Assembly (NCBI RefSeq): GCF_032104385.1
Contig: NZ_DAMCHJ010000004.1
Span: 1-64,000, forward strand
Reading direction: 5' to 3'
DNA: 64,000 nucleotides
DNA from: Tissierella sp032104385
GTDB lineage: Bacteria; Bacillota; Clostridia; Tissierellales; Tissierellaceae
Part shown: positions 34,501 to 43,763 of the stretch, in pieces
How the letters are laid out: the number at the start of each line of letters is the position of its first letter
Numbering within the stretch: the stretch's first letter is position 1
Notes under the pieces: model-generated
The model's input: the letters and a program-made list of their open reading frames with translations, nothing else
What the model was told of the DNA's origin: nothing
Databases searched by the model: none
Program-made: the position numbers and the translations under genes

Positions 34501-35949
34501 ATGGAAAAACCCAATTTAAGGGTAGAATTACGAAACTTACGAAATCGAGCAAATAAGATTGTTGACTATTGTAGAAATATCGAATTTAAAAATATAAATT
34601 TTAAAAATATAAATATGAAAATGGCATTAACAAAGTTGATGATTATATCAATAATAGCATTAAGTATTATGGGGTATAAAATTAATCAAATTAGAATGAA
34701 GGCCTTTGATGTATATCTTGGCAATGATAAAATTGGTACTGTAAGACAACAGGAAGAAATTACAGAAATTCTTAATGTTTTGGAAACAGAATTAGCAAAT
34801 ACATATGAGATTGATGTAGTATTAGATAAAGGCATTAGGTTTGAGGAAGTAAAAGCAAAGGATGACGTAATAACATCTAATCAGGAATTGAAAAAAGAAA
34901 TTAAATCAAAGATGAGTTTCTTAGTATATGGCTATGTATTAAAGGTTAATGATGTGGAAATAGGCGCATTGAAGACTAAAACAGAGATTGAAAATGTAAT
35001 TAATAGGATAAAAGAGCCATATGAAAGTGAAGTTGGGGAAGACACAAATATAAAAGAAATAAAAATGATTGAAAATGTGGAAATAGTTAAAAAAGAAATG
35101 CCTTTATATAAGATTGGTAATTCTGAAGAACTATATAATCATTTGCTAACAGGTTCAGAAGATATAAAAACTCATATAGTAGAAGTAGGAGAAAGTTTTT
35201 GGACCATAGCAAAAATATATAATTTATCAGTGGATGATTTAATAAATGCTAACCCGGATAAAAAACCTGAGAAAATACAGATAGGTGATGAAGTAAAATT
35301 AGTAGTATCAAAACCTGTTCTTACAGTATCTACTATGTCAGAAGTAGAATATACAGAGAAGATAAAGTATGAAACAGAAATTGAATACAATGACAAGATG
35401 TATAAGAATGAGAAAAAGACTAAGGTAGCTGGTGTTGATGGAGAAAGAAAAATAGTAGCAAATGAAGTAAAACATAATGGTATTGTAGTAGAAAAAGAGA
35501 TTTTAAAAGAAGATATAGTTCAAAATCCTGTTAATGAGATAATAGTTAAAGGAACAAAAGAAGTACCAAGAACTGTTGCAACAGGAGCATTTGCAATGCC
35601 TACTAGAGGAAGTATATCTTCCAGATATGGGATGAGAAACGGAAGAATGCATAGGGGTCTTGATATTGCAGCAAAAACAGGTACAGCCATAAAAGCAGCT
35701 GATGGTGGTAAAGTAGTATATGTCGGCTATAGAGGTGCTTTTGGTAATTTAGTTGAAATTGATCATGGAAATGGATTTAGAACTAGATATGCTCATTGTA
35801 GTAAGATACTAGTAAAGACAGGAGATAAGGTTTATAAAGGCCAGCATATAGCTAATGTTGGGAATACGGGAAGATCTACAGGTTCACATCTTCATTTTGA
35901 AGTTTTAAAGAATGGAAAAAATTATAATCCAAGTAGTTACTTAAAATAG
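34501..35949 (+). CDS. LysM-G5-M23 peptidoglycan endopeptidase, membrane-anchored
   Basis: 482-aa cell-wall hydrolase. An N-terminal membrane helix (about 42-60) follows a basic cytoplasmic stretch. A LysM domain spans about residues 219-263 (HIVEVGESFWTIAKIYNLSV...IQIGDEVKLVV), a G5 domain about 268-352, and the M23 LytM fold about 363-480 with zinc ligands in RMHRGLD (His384, Asp388) and SHLHFEV (His465). It cuts peptide cross-links outside the membrane. WalR-type repeats lie in front of it. Confidence 0.93.
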   Translation: MEKPNLRVELRNLRNRANKIVDYCRNIEFKNINFKNINMKMALTKLMIISIIALSIMGYKINQIRMKAFDVYLGNDKIGTVRQQEEITEILNVLETELANTYEIDVVLDKGIRFEEVKAKDDVITSNQELKKEIKSKMSFLVYGYVLKVNDVEIGALKTKTEIENVINRIKEPYESEVGEDTNIKEIKMIENVEIVKKEMPLYKIGNSEELYNHLLTGSEDIKTHIVEVGESFWTIAKIYNLSVDDLINANPDKKPEKIQIGDEVKLVVSKPVLTVSTMSEVEYTEKIKYETEIEYNDKMYKNEKKTKVAGVDGERKIVANEVKHNGIVVEKEILKEDIVQNPVNEIIVKGTKEVPRTVATGAFAMPTRGSISSRYGMRNGRMHRGLDIAAKTGTAIKAADGGKVVYVGYRGAFGNLVEIDHGNGFRTRYAHCSKILVKTGDKVYKGQHIANVGNTGRSTGSHLHFEVLKNGKNYNPSSYLK

Positions 35950-35974
35950 AGGAAGCATTAGCTTCCTCTATTAG
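35947..35974 (+). terminator. Terminator after the M23 hydrolase gene
   Basis: TAGAGGAAGC / GCTTCCTCTA stem with a 4-nt loop, then TTAGTTTTAG; the stop codon starts the left arm. Confidence 0.75.
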
Positions 35975-36039
35975 TTTTAGAATAGCAAATTAAAAAATAA
36001 AAATATTGTTAAGATATATAAAATGGTAAAGGCTTATAT

Positions 36040-37326
36040 TTATATTCTAGAATCAAGTAAAAAAATTATAATTAAAATCATAAGCAATGTTTCAAATAAT
36101 TCTCCTCCAAATTCATTAGATTTTAGAGGACTATTATTTAATTTGGTTTTTTTATCGTCTTTAAATAAGATTTTTAAATTTAACATACCTGCTCCTTGAT
36201 TTATTTTTGCTTCGTTTAAGTCTATACAAGAAGAGGTAATTCTATTCTTTATTTCTTGTGGTGAAAGATCCCCATGCTTATTTAATAAAAGTGCAACAGA
36301 ACCTGAAACTAAGGGTGTAGCCATAGATGTACCACTTAATGATGAGTAATTATCTAGTTTAATATTAGACAAAGATCTAATATTTACTCCAGGAGCTACT
36401 ATATCGGGTTTCATTAAACCTTCTATAGTCGGTCCTCTGCTGGAGAAAGGAGCAATGGTATCGTCAGATGGATCTATTGTCCTTTTATCATCAACAGCTC
36501 CAACTGTTATGGCATTTTTATTAATTCCTGGTGAAAGGATTGTTCCTTCCTTAGGTCCGCTATTTCCTGCTGCAGTAATAACTATTAATCCAGATTTTAT
36601 AGCCATATCTACAGCCTTACATAAAGGATCTCTATCACAGGTATTATTTGCAGGAGTACCTAAAGAAAGATTTATTATTTTTGTATTAAACCTATCTTTT
36701 GTTTCAACTATATAGGATATAGCAGCAATAATATCTGAAATATTTCCACTACCATTTTCATCTAATGCTTTAACTCCTAGTATGTTGGCCTTAGGAGCTA
36801 TTCCCATATATTTTCCATTGGAAGAAAATCCATTACCAGCAATAATTCCAGCTACGTGTGTACCGTGGCCATTATCATCATAAGGATCTTCTCTATTATT
36901 AACTATATCTCTAAACCCAATTATTCTATTGTAAGGTTTTGTTAAATCATAGTGGGGAGCTACACCTGTATCAATTACAGCTACTGTAATACCATTGCCT
37001 TCATAACCCTTATCATGTGGGAAATATGCATCCATAGTTGGGTTTGCAATATCTAATAGAGTATATATTTTTGAGTCAAAGCTAATATAGTCTATTTCAG
37101 GATTAGATACAATTCGATAGATGGTTTCTGTAGACATAAGTCCAGCAAAACCATCTATTAAGGGTAGCTCAGATTTAATTTTATTAGATAAACTATTTAT
37201 ATTTTTTTTAAGATTTGAACCACTATTATTAAATTGTATGATTACAGGAACATCTTCAATTGATTGCGACATTATTTTTGCACTTAGAATAGGGCAAAGC
37301 TTTGTATTTATTATTTTCTTCACCAT
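36040..37326 (-). CDS. Subtilisin-like serine protease with C-terminal membrane helix
   Basis: About 428-aa S8 peptidase. Catalytic residues are Asp119 (VAVIDTGVAP), His154 (NGHGTHVAG) and Ser334 (SGTSMATP); the oxyanion Asn lies in TAAGNSGP. Residues 20-95 look like an inhibitor I9-type propeptide. There is no signal peptide, yet the last 17 residues (LFETLLMILIIIFLLDS) form a hydrophobic helix, suggesting a tail-anchored or intracellular enzyme. The start is ATG 37326; a GTG at 37323 is equally possible. Confidence 0.88.
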   Translation of the reverse strand: MVKKIINTKLCPILSAKIMSQSIEDVPVIIQFNNSGSNLKKNINSLSNKIKSELPLIDGFAGLMSTETIYRIVSNPEIDYISFDSKIYTLLDIANPTMDAYFPHDKGYEGNGITVAVIDTGVAPHYDLTKPYNRIIGFRDIVNNREDPYDDNGHGTHVAGIIAGNGFSSNGKYMGIAPKANILGVKALDENGSGNISDIIAAISYIVETKDRFNTKIINLSLGTPANNTCDRDPLCKAVDMAIKSGLIVITAAGNSGPKEGTILSPGINKNAITVGAVDDKRTIDPSDDTIAPFSSRGPTIEGLMKPDIVAPGVNIRSLSNIKLDNYSSLSGTSMATPLVSGSVALLLNKHGDLSPQEIKNRITSSCIDLNEAKINQGAGMLNLKILFKDDKKTKLNNSPLKSNEFGGELFETLLMILIIIFLLDSRI

Positions 37327-37381
37327 TACCACCTTCCTTGGTCTATTCTATGCTATAAAAAAATAAAATGTTCCAAAAAGT

Positions 37382-37405
37382 AAAAAAAGCCCCAGGGCTT
37401 TTTTT
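37382..37405 (-). terminator. Terminator after the P-type ATPase gene
   Basis: AAAAAAAGCCC / GGGCTTTTTTT stem of 11 bp with a 2-nt core; symmetrical, so it works either way. It separates the ATPase gene from the subtilase gene. Confidence 0.85.
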
Positions 37406-37506
37406 ATAACGAATAGAAAAGTTCTACTTTAATGTTTTATAAAAAGATAACTTTCCGAAAATGATTTTTAAGAAAAGCTATTTTTAATGCTTTGTAGAAG
37501 TTTTTC

Positions 37507-40191
37507 TTATTTTTTAATAAAAAGTTTACTTATTTCTCCAATTATTAAAGGAATAAAGGCATATTCTAAAATTGCAGCCCAATCCTTTATTCCAAGAGCA
37601 AAGGTATAAAATATTGGTTGCATAAATGGTATATATAGAACTCCTAGTAATAAAATAAATGAGAATAGGGTTCCATATACTAAAGTTCTATTTGTAAAAA
37701 ATCCTATTTTAAACAATGTATATTTTTGTGATCTACTAGAATAAGCTCTTAATAATTCTGCTGTTATTAGAGATGTAAAAGCTATTGTTCTTGCTTTATC
37801 TATATTATCTGCATAGGTAGTAAGTCCCCATCTATAAGCAAGTAAAGCTGCCACTCCTACTGCTAAACTTTGGAGTAATATTCCTAACAGCATATTTTTT
37901 GTTAGAATAGGCTCATTAGGATTTCTAGGAGGAGTATCCATAATATCAGGATCACCTTTTTCAACTCCTAAGGCCAAAGCAGGAAAACTATCTGTAACTA
38001 AATTTAACCACAATAATTGAATTGCTAGTAAAGGTACTGGTAGATTTAATAATATGCTAGTAAACACTAGAAATATTTCACCTATGTTGCAAGATAATAA
38101 GAAGAAAACAAATTTTTTAATATTACTATATATTATTCTACCTTCTTCTACTGCAGATACAATAGATGCAAAATTATCATCAGTTAAAATTAATTCTGCT
38201 GTATTTTTAGCTACATCTGTACCAGTAATACCCATAGATACACCAATATCAGCTCTTTTTAAAGCCAGTGCATCATTTACACCATCACCAGTCATAGCTG
38301 TTATTTCACCATTAGCTTTTAATGCACTTACTATCCTTACTTTATGTTCTGGTGAAACTCTAGCATAAACCTTTATATCTTTAACCACTTCTCTTAATTC
38401 TTCATCTGAAATTTTATTTAATTCTTCTCCCATCATAGCTTCATCTATGGACTCTGCCATTCCAAGTTCTTTTGCTATGGCAAATGCAGTTTCTTTGTAA
38501 TCTCCTGTTATCATAACAGTCTTTATACCTGCTTCCTTGCATTTTGCTATAGCATCCTTTGCTTCTGGCCTTGCAGGGTCTATCATACCAACTAATCCTA
38601 TAAAGGTCATATCTACTTCGTTAGAATCAGGAGAGATGGTATTAGGTAAGGTATTATACTCTTTATAAGCGAAGGCTAATACTCTTAAAGCATCCTTTGA
38701 GAAAATGCTATTTACTTTTAATACTTCCTTTTTTAAAGTATCATCAAAATCTAAGATTTTACCATCCATGCTAATACGAGTACATCTATTGATAATTATA
38801 TCTGGAGCTCCCTTAGTAAAGGAAACGATTTTACTAGGTATATAATCTTTATGGAATGTAGTCATCATTTTTCTATCGGAATCAAAGGGAATTTCCTCTA
38901 TTCTAGGGAACTCCTTATTTATAGATTGTTTATTGATATTACCTTTACCAGCTAGTGTAATTAGAGCCCCTTCTGTAGGATCACCAATAACTTTATATCC
39001 ATCAGATGTCTTCTCTAAATTAGCATCATTAGCTAATGCAGATATTGAAAGAAGAGTTTGAAAATCACCTATATCTTCTACCTTTATATTATCTTCTTTC
39101 ATTTTAAACTCCCCTACTGGTTCGTATCCTCCCCCAGTTACATCTATTATCTTTCCATCTGTAAAAACTTTGACTACGGTCATTTCATTTTGAGTTAGAG
39201 TACCTGTCTTATCAGAACAAATAATTGTAGTAGAACCTAAAGTTTCAACTGCTAAAAGTTTTTTAACTATTGCATTTCTTTTAACCATTCGGTTCATTCC
39301 AATGGCTAAAACAATGGTTACAATAGCCGGTAAGCCTTCTGGAATAGCAGCTACTGCTAAGCTTATGGCTACCATGAACATTTCTAAAACTTCTCTACCT
39401 TGAAGTAGCCCTATACCGAAAACAGCGATACAAATAACTATAGTAGTAATCCCTAGAACTTTGCCAAGTTGATTTAATTGTTTCTGTAGGGGAGTTACCT
39501 CATCTTCGAAGGATTGAATCATTGTGGCTATATTACCTATTTCAGTATCATGACCAGTACCCACAACTACACCTTTTCCTCTTCCATAGGTAACAGCAGT
39601 GCTCATATAAGCCATATTTTTTCTATCACCTAATGATACTTCTTCTTCAAAAAATACATTACTATCTTTTTCTACAGGTACTGATTCGCCAGTCAATGAA
39701 GCTTCTTCAATTTTTAAATTGGAACTTTCTATAAGCCTCAAGTCAGCAGGTATGATGTCTCCAGCATCTAAGACTACAATATCTCCGGGGACTAAAGAAC
39801 TAGCAGGAGATATTTCAGTATTACCATCCCTAATAACCTTAGCATTAGGTGAGGACATTTTCTTAAGTGCATCTAAGGCTTTTTCAGCTCTTCCTTCTTG
39901 ATATATGCCTAGAAATGCATTTACCATGACTATAGCTATTATAACTACAGCATCTTTTGATTCACCAACAGCAAAAGAGATAATTGCAGCACCTATTAAA
40001 ATTAGAATAAGAAAGTCTGAAAACTGTGCTACAATTTTAGAAAAGAAACTTTTTTTATCTTCTTCTTTTAAATCATTAGAACCATACTTCTCTAACCTAA
40101 GGTTTACTTCATTTTTTGTAAGACCAGAATTAAGGTTAGTATTTAATTCTGATAATATTTCCTCCTTACTTTTACTATACCATTCCTTCAA
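37507..40191 (-). CDS. P-type cation ATPase, probable Mn2+ (or Ca2+) exporter
   Basis: 894-aa P2A-type pump. The phosphorylated Asp327 is in CSDKTGTLTQNEM, the actuator has SLTGESVPVEK, hinge TGDGVNDALALKRADIG, and membrane ion-site motifs PEGLPAIV in M4 and NLVTDSFPALALG in M6. By sequence it would be called a calcium ATPase, but the leader carries a yybP-ykoY Mn2+ riboswitch, as does the Mn2+-exporting YoaB of Lactococcus lactis, so Mn2+ export is likely. TTG start at 40191, seven bases after AAGGGG. Confidence 0.93.
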   Translation of the reverse strand: MKEWYSKSKEEILSELNTNLNSGLTKNEVNLRLEKYGSNDLKEEDKKSFFSKIVAQFSDFLILILIGAAIISFAVGESKDAVVIIAIVMVNAFLGIYQEGRAEKALDALKKMSSPNAKVIRDGNTEISPASSLVPGDIVVLDAGDIIPADLRLIESSNLKIEEASLTGESVPVEKDSNVFFEEEVSLGDRKNMAYMSTAVTYGRGKGVVVGTGHDTEIGNIATMIQSFEDEVTPLQKQLNQLGKVLGITTIVICIAVFGIGLLQGREVLEMFMVAISLAVAAIPEGLPAIVTIVLAIGMNRMVKRNAIVKKLLAVETLGSTTIICSDKTGTLTQNEMTVVKVFTDGKIIDVTGGGYEPVGEFKMKEDNIKVEDIGDFQTLLSISALANDANLEKTSDGYKVIGDPTEGALITLAGKGNINKQSINKEFPRIEEIPFDSDRKMMTTFHKDYIPSKIVSFTKGAPDIIINRCTRISMDGKILDFDDTLKKEVLKVNSIFSKDALRVLAFAYKEYNTLPNTISPDSNEVDMTFIGLVGMIDPARPEAKDAIAKCKEAGIKTVMITGDYKETAFAIAKELGMAESIDEAMMGEELNKISDEELREVVKDIKVYARVSPEHKVRIVSALKANGEITAMTGDGVNDALALKRADIGVSMGITGTDVAKNTAELILTDDNFASIVSAVEEGRIIYSNIKKFVFFLLSCNIGEIFLVFTSILLNLPVPLLAIQLLWLNLVTDSFPALALGVEKGDPDIMDTPPRNPNEPILTKNMLLGILLQSLAVGVAALLAYRWGLTTYADNIDKARTIAFTSLITAELLRAYSSRSQKYTLFKIGFFTNRTLVYGTLFSFILLLGVLYIPFMQPIFYTFALGIKDWAAILEYAFIPLIIGEISKLFIKK

Positions 40192-40249
40192 AAATATCCC
40201 CTTCCTTCCAAATCTTATAAATAGTATACCACCTAAGAGTAAAATAAAA

Positions 40250-40375
40250 CAAAAAGACCTTTGGTTAAATTATTTAATTTAACCAAAGGTCTTGCTTCCT
40301 AAGAATGCTAGGTAGTTAACCGGGAAAATCCGTATTGACGATTAACTATTTTTAAGCTACTCCCCTTCGAATGGT
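40250..40375 (-). ncRNA. yybP-ykoY (manganese) riboswitch with terminator
   Basis: Read leftward, the leader shows AAGGGGAGTAGC (40367-40356), TCGTCAATACG, AGCTACC-like GTTAACTACC, then GCAAGACCTTTGG (about 40294-40282), the conserved parts of the yybP-ykoY aptamer. The 3' strand of its closing helix overlaps a 15-bp terminator stem (40256-40270 with 40277-40291) followed by TTTTT. Ligand binding should hold GACCTTT in the aptamer and let transcription reach the ATPase gene. Confidence 0.85.
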
Positions 40376-40378
40376 ATT

Positions 40379-40407
40379 ATTATATATTAAAGTAATGATA
40401 AATACAA
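40379..40407 (-). promoter_or_regulatory. Promoter of the Mn riboswitch-ATPase transcript
   Basis: Leftward TTGTAT (40407-40402), 17-bp spacer, TATAAT (40384-40379); the start point falls just before the aptamer. Confidence 0.7.
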
Positions 40408-40525
40408 GATAAATAATTGTAAATCGTAGCCAAAATATAATAAATATTTGACAATAAATATTCTTTGTTAGATAATCTAATTATATAAGAATAATTATGT
40501 AAATAATTAATTGGAGTGATTCAAT

Positions 40526-41224
40526 ATGGATAACAAAATATTGGTGATTGATGATGAAAAGGCCATAGCAGATATAATAAAATTCAATCTAGAAAAGGAA
40601 GGGTACAGTGTAGAAACAGCCTATGATGGTGAAGAAGGAGTGCACGCTGTTAATAAATTTATTCCAGATTTAGTTATTTTAGATATTATGATGCCCAAAA
40701 AAGATGGATTTCAAGTTTTAAGAGAAATTAGAGTCAAATATAAGTTTCCAGTTATAATGCTTACGGCAAAAGAGGAAGAAGTAGATAAGGTATTAGGTTT
40801 AGAGCTTGGTGCTGATGATTATATTACAAAACCCTTTAGCATGAGAGAATTAATTGCAAGAGTAAAAGCCAATCTAAGAAGGGTTGATTTTTCTAATACT
40901 TCTAATTCAAATAATGTAAATGATATGATCACTTCAGATGGTTTAATAATAGATTTAAATAAATATGAAGTTAGGAAAGGTGAAAATATTATAGATCTCA
41001 CTCTTAGGGAATATGAATTACTTAAATTCTTAGCCTCTAGTGCTAACCAAGTATTTTCAAGAGAACAATTGCTAGAAGAAGTATGGGGATATGAGTATTA
41101 TGGAGATATTAGAACTGTAGACGTTACAGTTAGAAGATTGAGAGAAAAAATAGAGGATAATAGTGGAGATTTTAAATATATTTTGACTAAAAGAGGTGTA
41201 GGCTATTACTTCAGGAGGGCTTAA
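40526..41224 (+). CDS. walR: Response regulator WalR (YycF)
   Basis: 232-aa OmpR-class regulator of cell-wall metabolism. The receiver has Asp53 as phosphate acceptor (ILDIMMPKKDG), the T/K switch residues in MLTAKEE and ITKPFSMRE, and the winged helix ends YILTKRGVGYYFRRA. The operon order that follows (kinase, yycH, yycI, walJ, htrC) makes the identity firm. It overlaps nothing; walK starts 2 nt later. Confidence 0.95.
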   Translation: MDNKILVIDDEKAIADIIKFNLEKEGYSVETAYDGEEGVHAVNKFIPDLVILDIMMPKKDGFQVLREIRVKYKFPVIMLTAKEEEVDKVLGLELGADDYITKPFSMRELIARVKANLRRVDFSNTSNSNNVNDMITSDGLIIDLNKYEVRKGENIIDLTLREYELLKFLASSANQVFSREQLLEEVWGYEYYGDIRTVDVTVRRLREKIEDNSGDFKYILTKRGVGYYFRRA

Positions 41225-41226
41225 CT

Positions 41227-43026
41227 ATGTTTGCTAGTATAAAATGGAGGTTTATTGTAGTTTATTTTTTACTAGTATTTATTGCAATGGTTATAGTTGG
41301 TATATTTATTATTGGAAGGCTAGAAACCCAGCAGATAGCAAATATTACTAGTTCTATGGAACAGAATATACAAACTATAATAGAATCGTCTTCATATTTA
41401 GCAGAAGATGATTGGCTTAGTGTGCAATCAGAAATACAACAGACATTAAGTGAGTGGAGATTAGGCAGCAATGAAATATTATATGTAATATATGATGAAG
41501 AATTACCTACTATAATAGCTTCATCATCAAAGGAATATAAGGAGGTAGTTGGGAAAAATGCATTGTATTCTAAACTTGATCCAACATTAATAGTAGAAGC
41601 TTATTATAGAGGAGAAAAAAAGGCAAGTCAAGTTACAAGAGAAAATAAAGAGAACCATATAGCTTATCCAGTTCTAACGGGGGTAGGTAAGGTCAAGGGA
41701 GTAATATATATGGTATCTGATTTACAGAATGTATATGTAACGGTCAATGAATCAAAAAAGATACTTACAAATGCAACTGTTATGGCTCTTTTAATTACAG
41801 TGTTTCTAGGCTATTTAATAGCTTCAAGTATTACAGAGCCTATCAGGGATGTAACGAATAAAGCAGAAGAAATGGCAATGGGGAATTTTGACCAATTTGT
41901 TGAGGTGAAGTCAGACGATGAAATCGGTCAATTAGCTAGTATGTTTAACCATCTAACATTAAAATTAAAAGATACAATACAGGAAATGGATTTAGAAAGA
42001 TCTAAATTAGATACGATTTTTAACTATATGGCAGAAGGGGTTATAGCAGTAGATATTAATGGAAATATAATACACGCAAACCCTATTGCTATGGATATAT
42101 TAGAATCAACTCAAGGAAAAATTTTAGAATCTGGAAGTACTTTTAGAGAGATAATTTCTTTAAAACTTATAAACCTCGAGGGGATTAATTATGATGATGA
42201 AGCAACTCTAGACGGAGCTAGAACTTTGGAGATAGATAGTCATGTATATAAGGTTAAATACGCTCCCTTTAAAAATGAAAAGAACAATATTGGTGGACTT
42301 ATAATAGTGTTTCAAGATATGACAAATGAGCATAAACTAGATAATATGAGGAAAGAATTTGTAGCCAATGTATCCCATGAGTTAAAGACGCCTATTACAA
42401 CTATAAAAAGTTATACAGAAACATTGATGGAAGATACAGTTAATGACGAGATGGGAAAGAAGTTTTTGTCTGTAATTGATGATGAATGTGATAGGATGAC
42501 AAGACTTGTAAGGGATTTATTACAGCTTTCAAATTTAGACTATAAAAAAACCACTTGGAAAAAACAAGAGGTTTCAGTGAATGAGCTTTTAAAGGAAATA
42601 CTATTGAAATTAGAATTTTCTTTCAAAGAAAAGAAACACAAGGTTATTGTAGATATGGAAGAGGATTTACCAGATATTGTAATAGATAAAGATGGCATAG
42701 AGCAGGTTATACTAAATATAGTTTCCAATGCTATAAAATATACAGAAGATAATGGAGAGATAAAAATTATTTCAAGAGGTTTAGATAAATTTATAAGTAT
42801 AGAGATAAAAGATAATGGCATAGGTATCCCCAGAGAAGATCAGAATAGAATATTTGAAAGATTTTATAGGGTAGAAAAAGGAAGAAGTAGAGAGTCTGGA
42901 GGCACTGGACTTGGTCTTTCCATTGCAAAGCAAATAATAGAAGCTCATGGTGGTGAAATTCTACTTGAAAGTGATTTTAATGAGGGAACTGCCGTAGAAA
43001 TAAGAATACCATTTAATAAAGTGTAA
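41227..43026 (+). CDS. walK: Sensor histidine kinase WalK (YycG)
   Basis: 599-aa kinase with two membrane helices (about 9-31 and 180-202) enclosing an extracellular sensor domain, then HAMP (about 200-255), PAS (about 262-370), HisKA with His384 in VANVSHELKTPITT, and HATPase with NIVSNAIKYTED, DNGIGIP and GTGLGLSIAKQI. The full domain series is that of WalK. Confidence 0.95.
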   Translation: MFASIKWRFIVVYFLLVFIAMVIVGIFIIGRLETQQIANITSSMEQNIQTIIESSSYLAEDDWLSVQSEIQQTLSEWRLGSNEILYVIYDEELPTIIASSSKEYKEVVGKNALYSKLDPTLIVEAYYRGEKKASQVTRENKENHIAYPVLTGVGKVKGVIYMVSDLQNVYVTVNESKKILTNATVMALLITVFLGYLIASSITEPIRDVTNKAEEMAMGNFDQFVEVKSDDEIGQLASMFNHLTLKLKDTIQEMDLERSKLDTIFNYMAEGVIAVDINGNIIHANPIAMDILESTQGKILESGSTFREIISLKLINLEGINYDDEATLDGARTLEIDSHVYKVKYAPFKNEKNNIGGLIIVFQDMTNEHKLDNMRKEFVANVSHELKTPITTIKSYTETLMEDTVNDEMGKKFLSVIDDECDRMTRLVRDLLQLSNLDYKKTTWKKQEVSVNELLKEILLKLEFSFKEKKHKVIVDMEEDLPDIVIDKDGIEQVILNIVSNAIKYTEDNGEIKIISRGLDKFISIEIKDNGIGIPREDQNRIFERFYRVEKGRSRESGGTGLGLSIAKQIIEAHGGEILLESDFNEGTAVEIRIPFNKV

Positions 43027-43043
43027 TTCAATCTTAATTATGT

Positions 43044-43076
43044 TGTAACAGTTTTGTAATATATGTAATATATAAT
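43044..43076 (+). promoter_or_regulatory. WalR-type repeat and -10 before the extra secreted-protein gene
   Basis: TGTAAC-N5-TGTAAT (43044-43049 and 43055-43060) fits TGTWAH-N5-TGTWAH, with a third TGTAAT at 43064-43069. TATAAT lies at 43071-43076, so the repeats cover the -35 area, the placing of WalR at activated promoters. Confidence 0.55.
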
Positions 43077-43109
43077 ACAATTAAAGTAATGTGTAAAGGA
43101 GGATATGGA

Positions 43110-43733
43110 ATGTGGAAAAAGACATTAGCTAGTTTATTTATTGGCACTAGTATAATTGCTATTAGTTCAACAGCTTTAGCTAATCCAACTAATATAGGTA
43201 ATCCAACAAATACAGGTAATCCAACTAATATAATTAAAGTTGATCAAACAACTAAACCAGAGCAACTACCCAAAGTTGAACAAACACCTAAAGTGGAGCA
43301 ATCAACTGAGACCAAGCAATTGACTAAGGCTGAGCAGAAAAATGATATATCTAAATATCAAGTGATAAATCCTGAGAAAGATGCTTATTCTACAGAGGAT
43401 AAGGTTATTTTTATAAATGGCAAAGCTCCTTCTGGAACTTCTATTGTAATTAAAGTATATGGTACTACTGACCTTACAAGAAAGAGTTTTAATCTTCTTA
43501 AATTGCCTACTAAAAATGATTATATAGAAGTTTTTAATGAAACTGTAAAAGCAGGCAATATGGGTTTTTTTGATAAGCAACTTGATTTAGTAACAGGTAT
43601 TAATAAAATAATTGTTGATTTTGGTGTAGATGGAGTTCCAACTGTTGAGAAAATTGTATATGTAAAGATTCCAGAAATGGGGGCTGAAACAAAAGAAGTA
43701 AAACTTACAGATATGATACAGATACTAAAATAA
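43110..43733 (+). CDS. Secreted protein of the wal operon, unknown
   Basis: 207-aa exported protein. A signal peptide (MWKKTLASLFIGTSIIAISSTALA) ends near residue 24, followed by an N-P-T-N repeat and a low-complexity linker rich in K, P, E, Q, T (to about residue 85), then a globular part of about 110 residues that may be a beta-sandwich (KVIFINGKAPSGTSIVIKVYG..., GINKIIVDFGVDG). No cysteine is seen in the mature part. It lies between walK and yycH, where most Firmicutes have no gene. ATG chosen 7 nt after AAGGAGG. Confidence 0.8.
   Translation: MWKKTLASLFIGTSIIAISSTALANPTNIGNPTNTGNPTNIIKVDQTTKPEQLPKVEQTPKVEQSTETKQLTKAEQKNDISKYQVINPEKDAYSTEDKVIFINGKAPSGTSIVIKVYGTTDLTRKSFNLLKLPTKNDYIEVFNETVKAGNMGFFDKQLDLVTGINKIIVDFGVDGVPTVEKIVYVKIPEMGAETKEVKLTDMIQILK
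43182..43235 (+). repeat. Three 18-bp direct repeats coding NPTNIG units
   Basis: Three copies of a unit starting AATCCAAC (43182, 43200, 43218), coding NPTNIG, NPTNTG, NPTNII at the start of the mature secreted protein. Such in-frame repeats can change copy number between strains. Confidence 0.85.
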
Positions 43734-43763
43734 TACTTACCTATGATATTGGAGATGGTTAAT

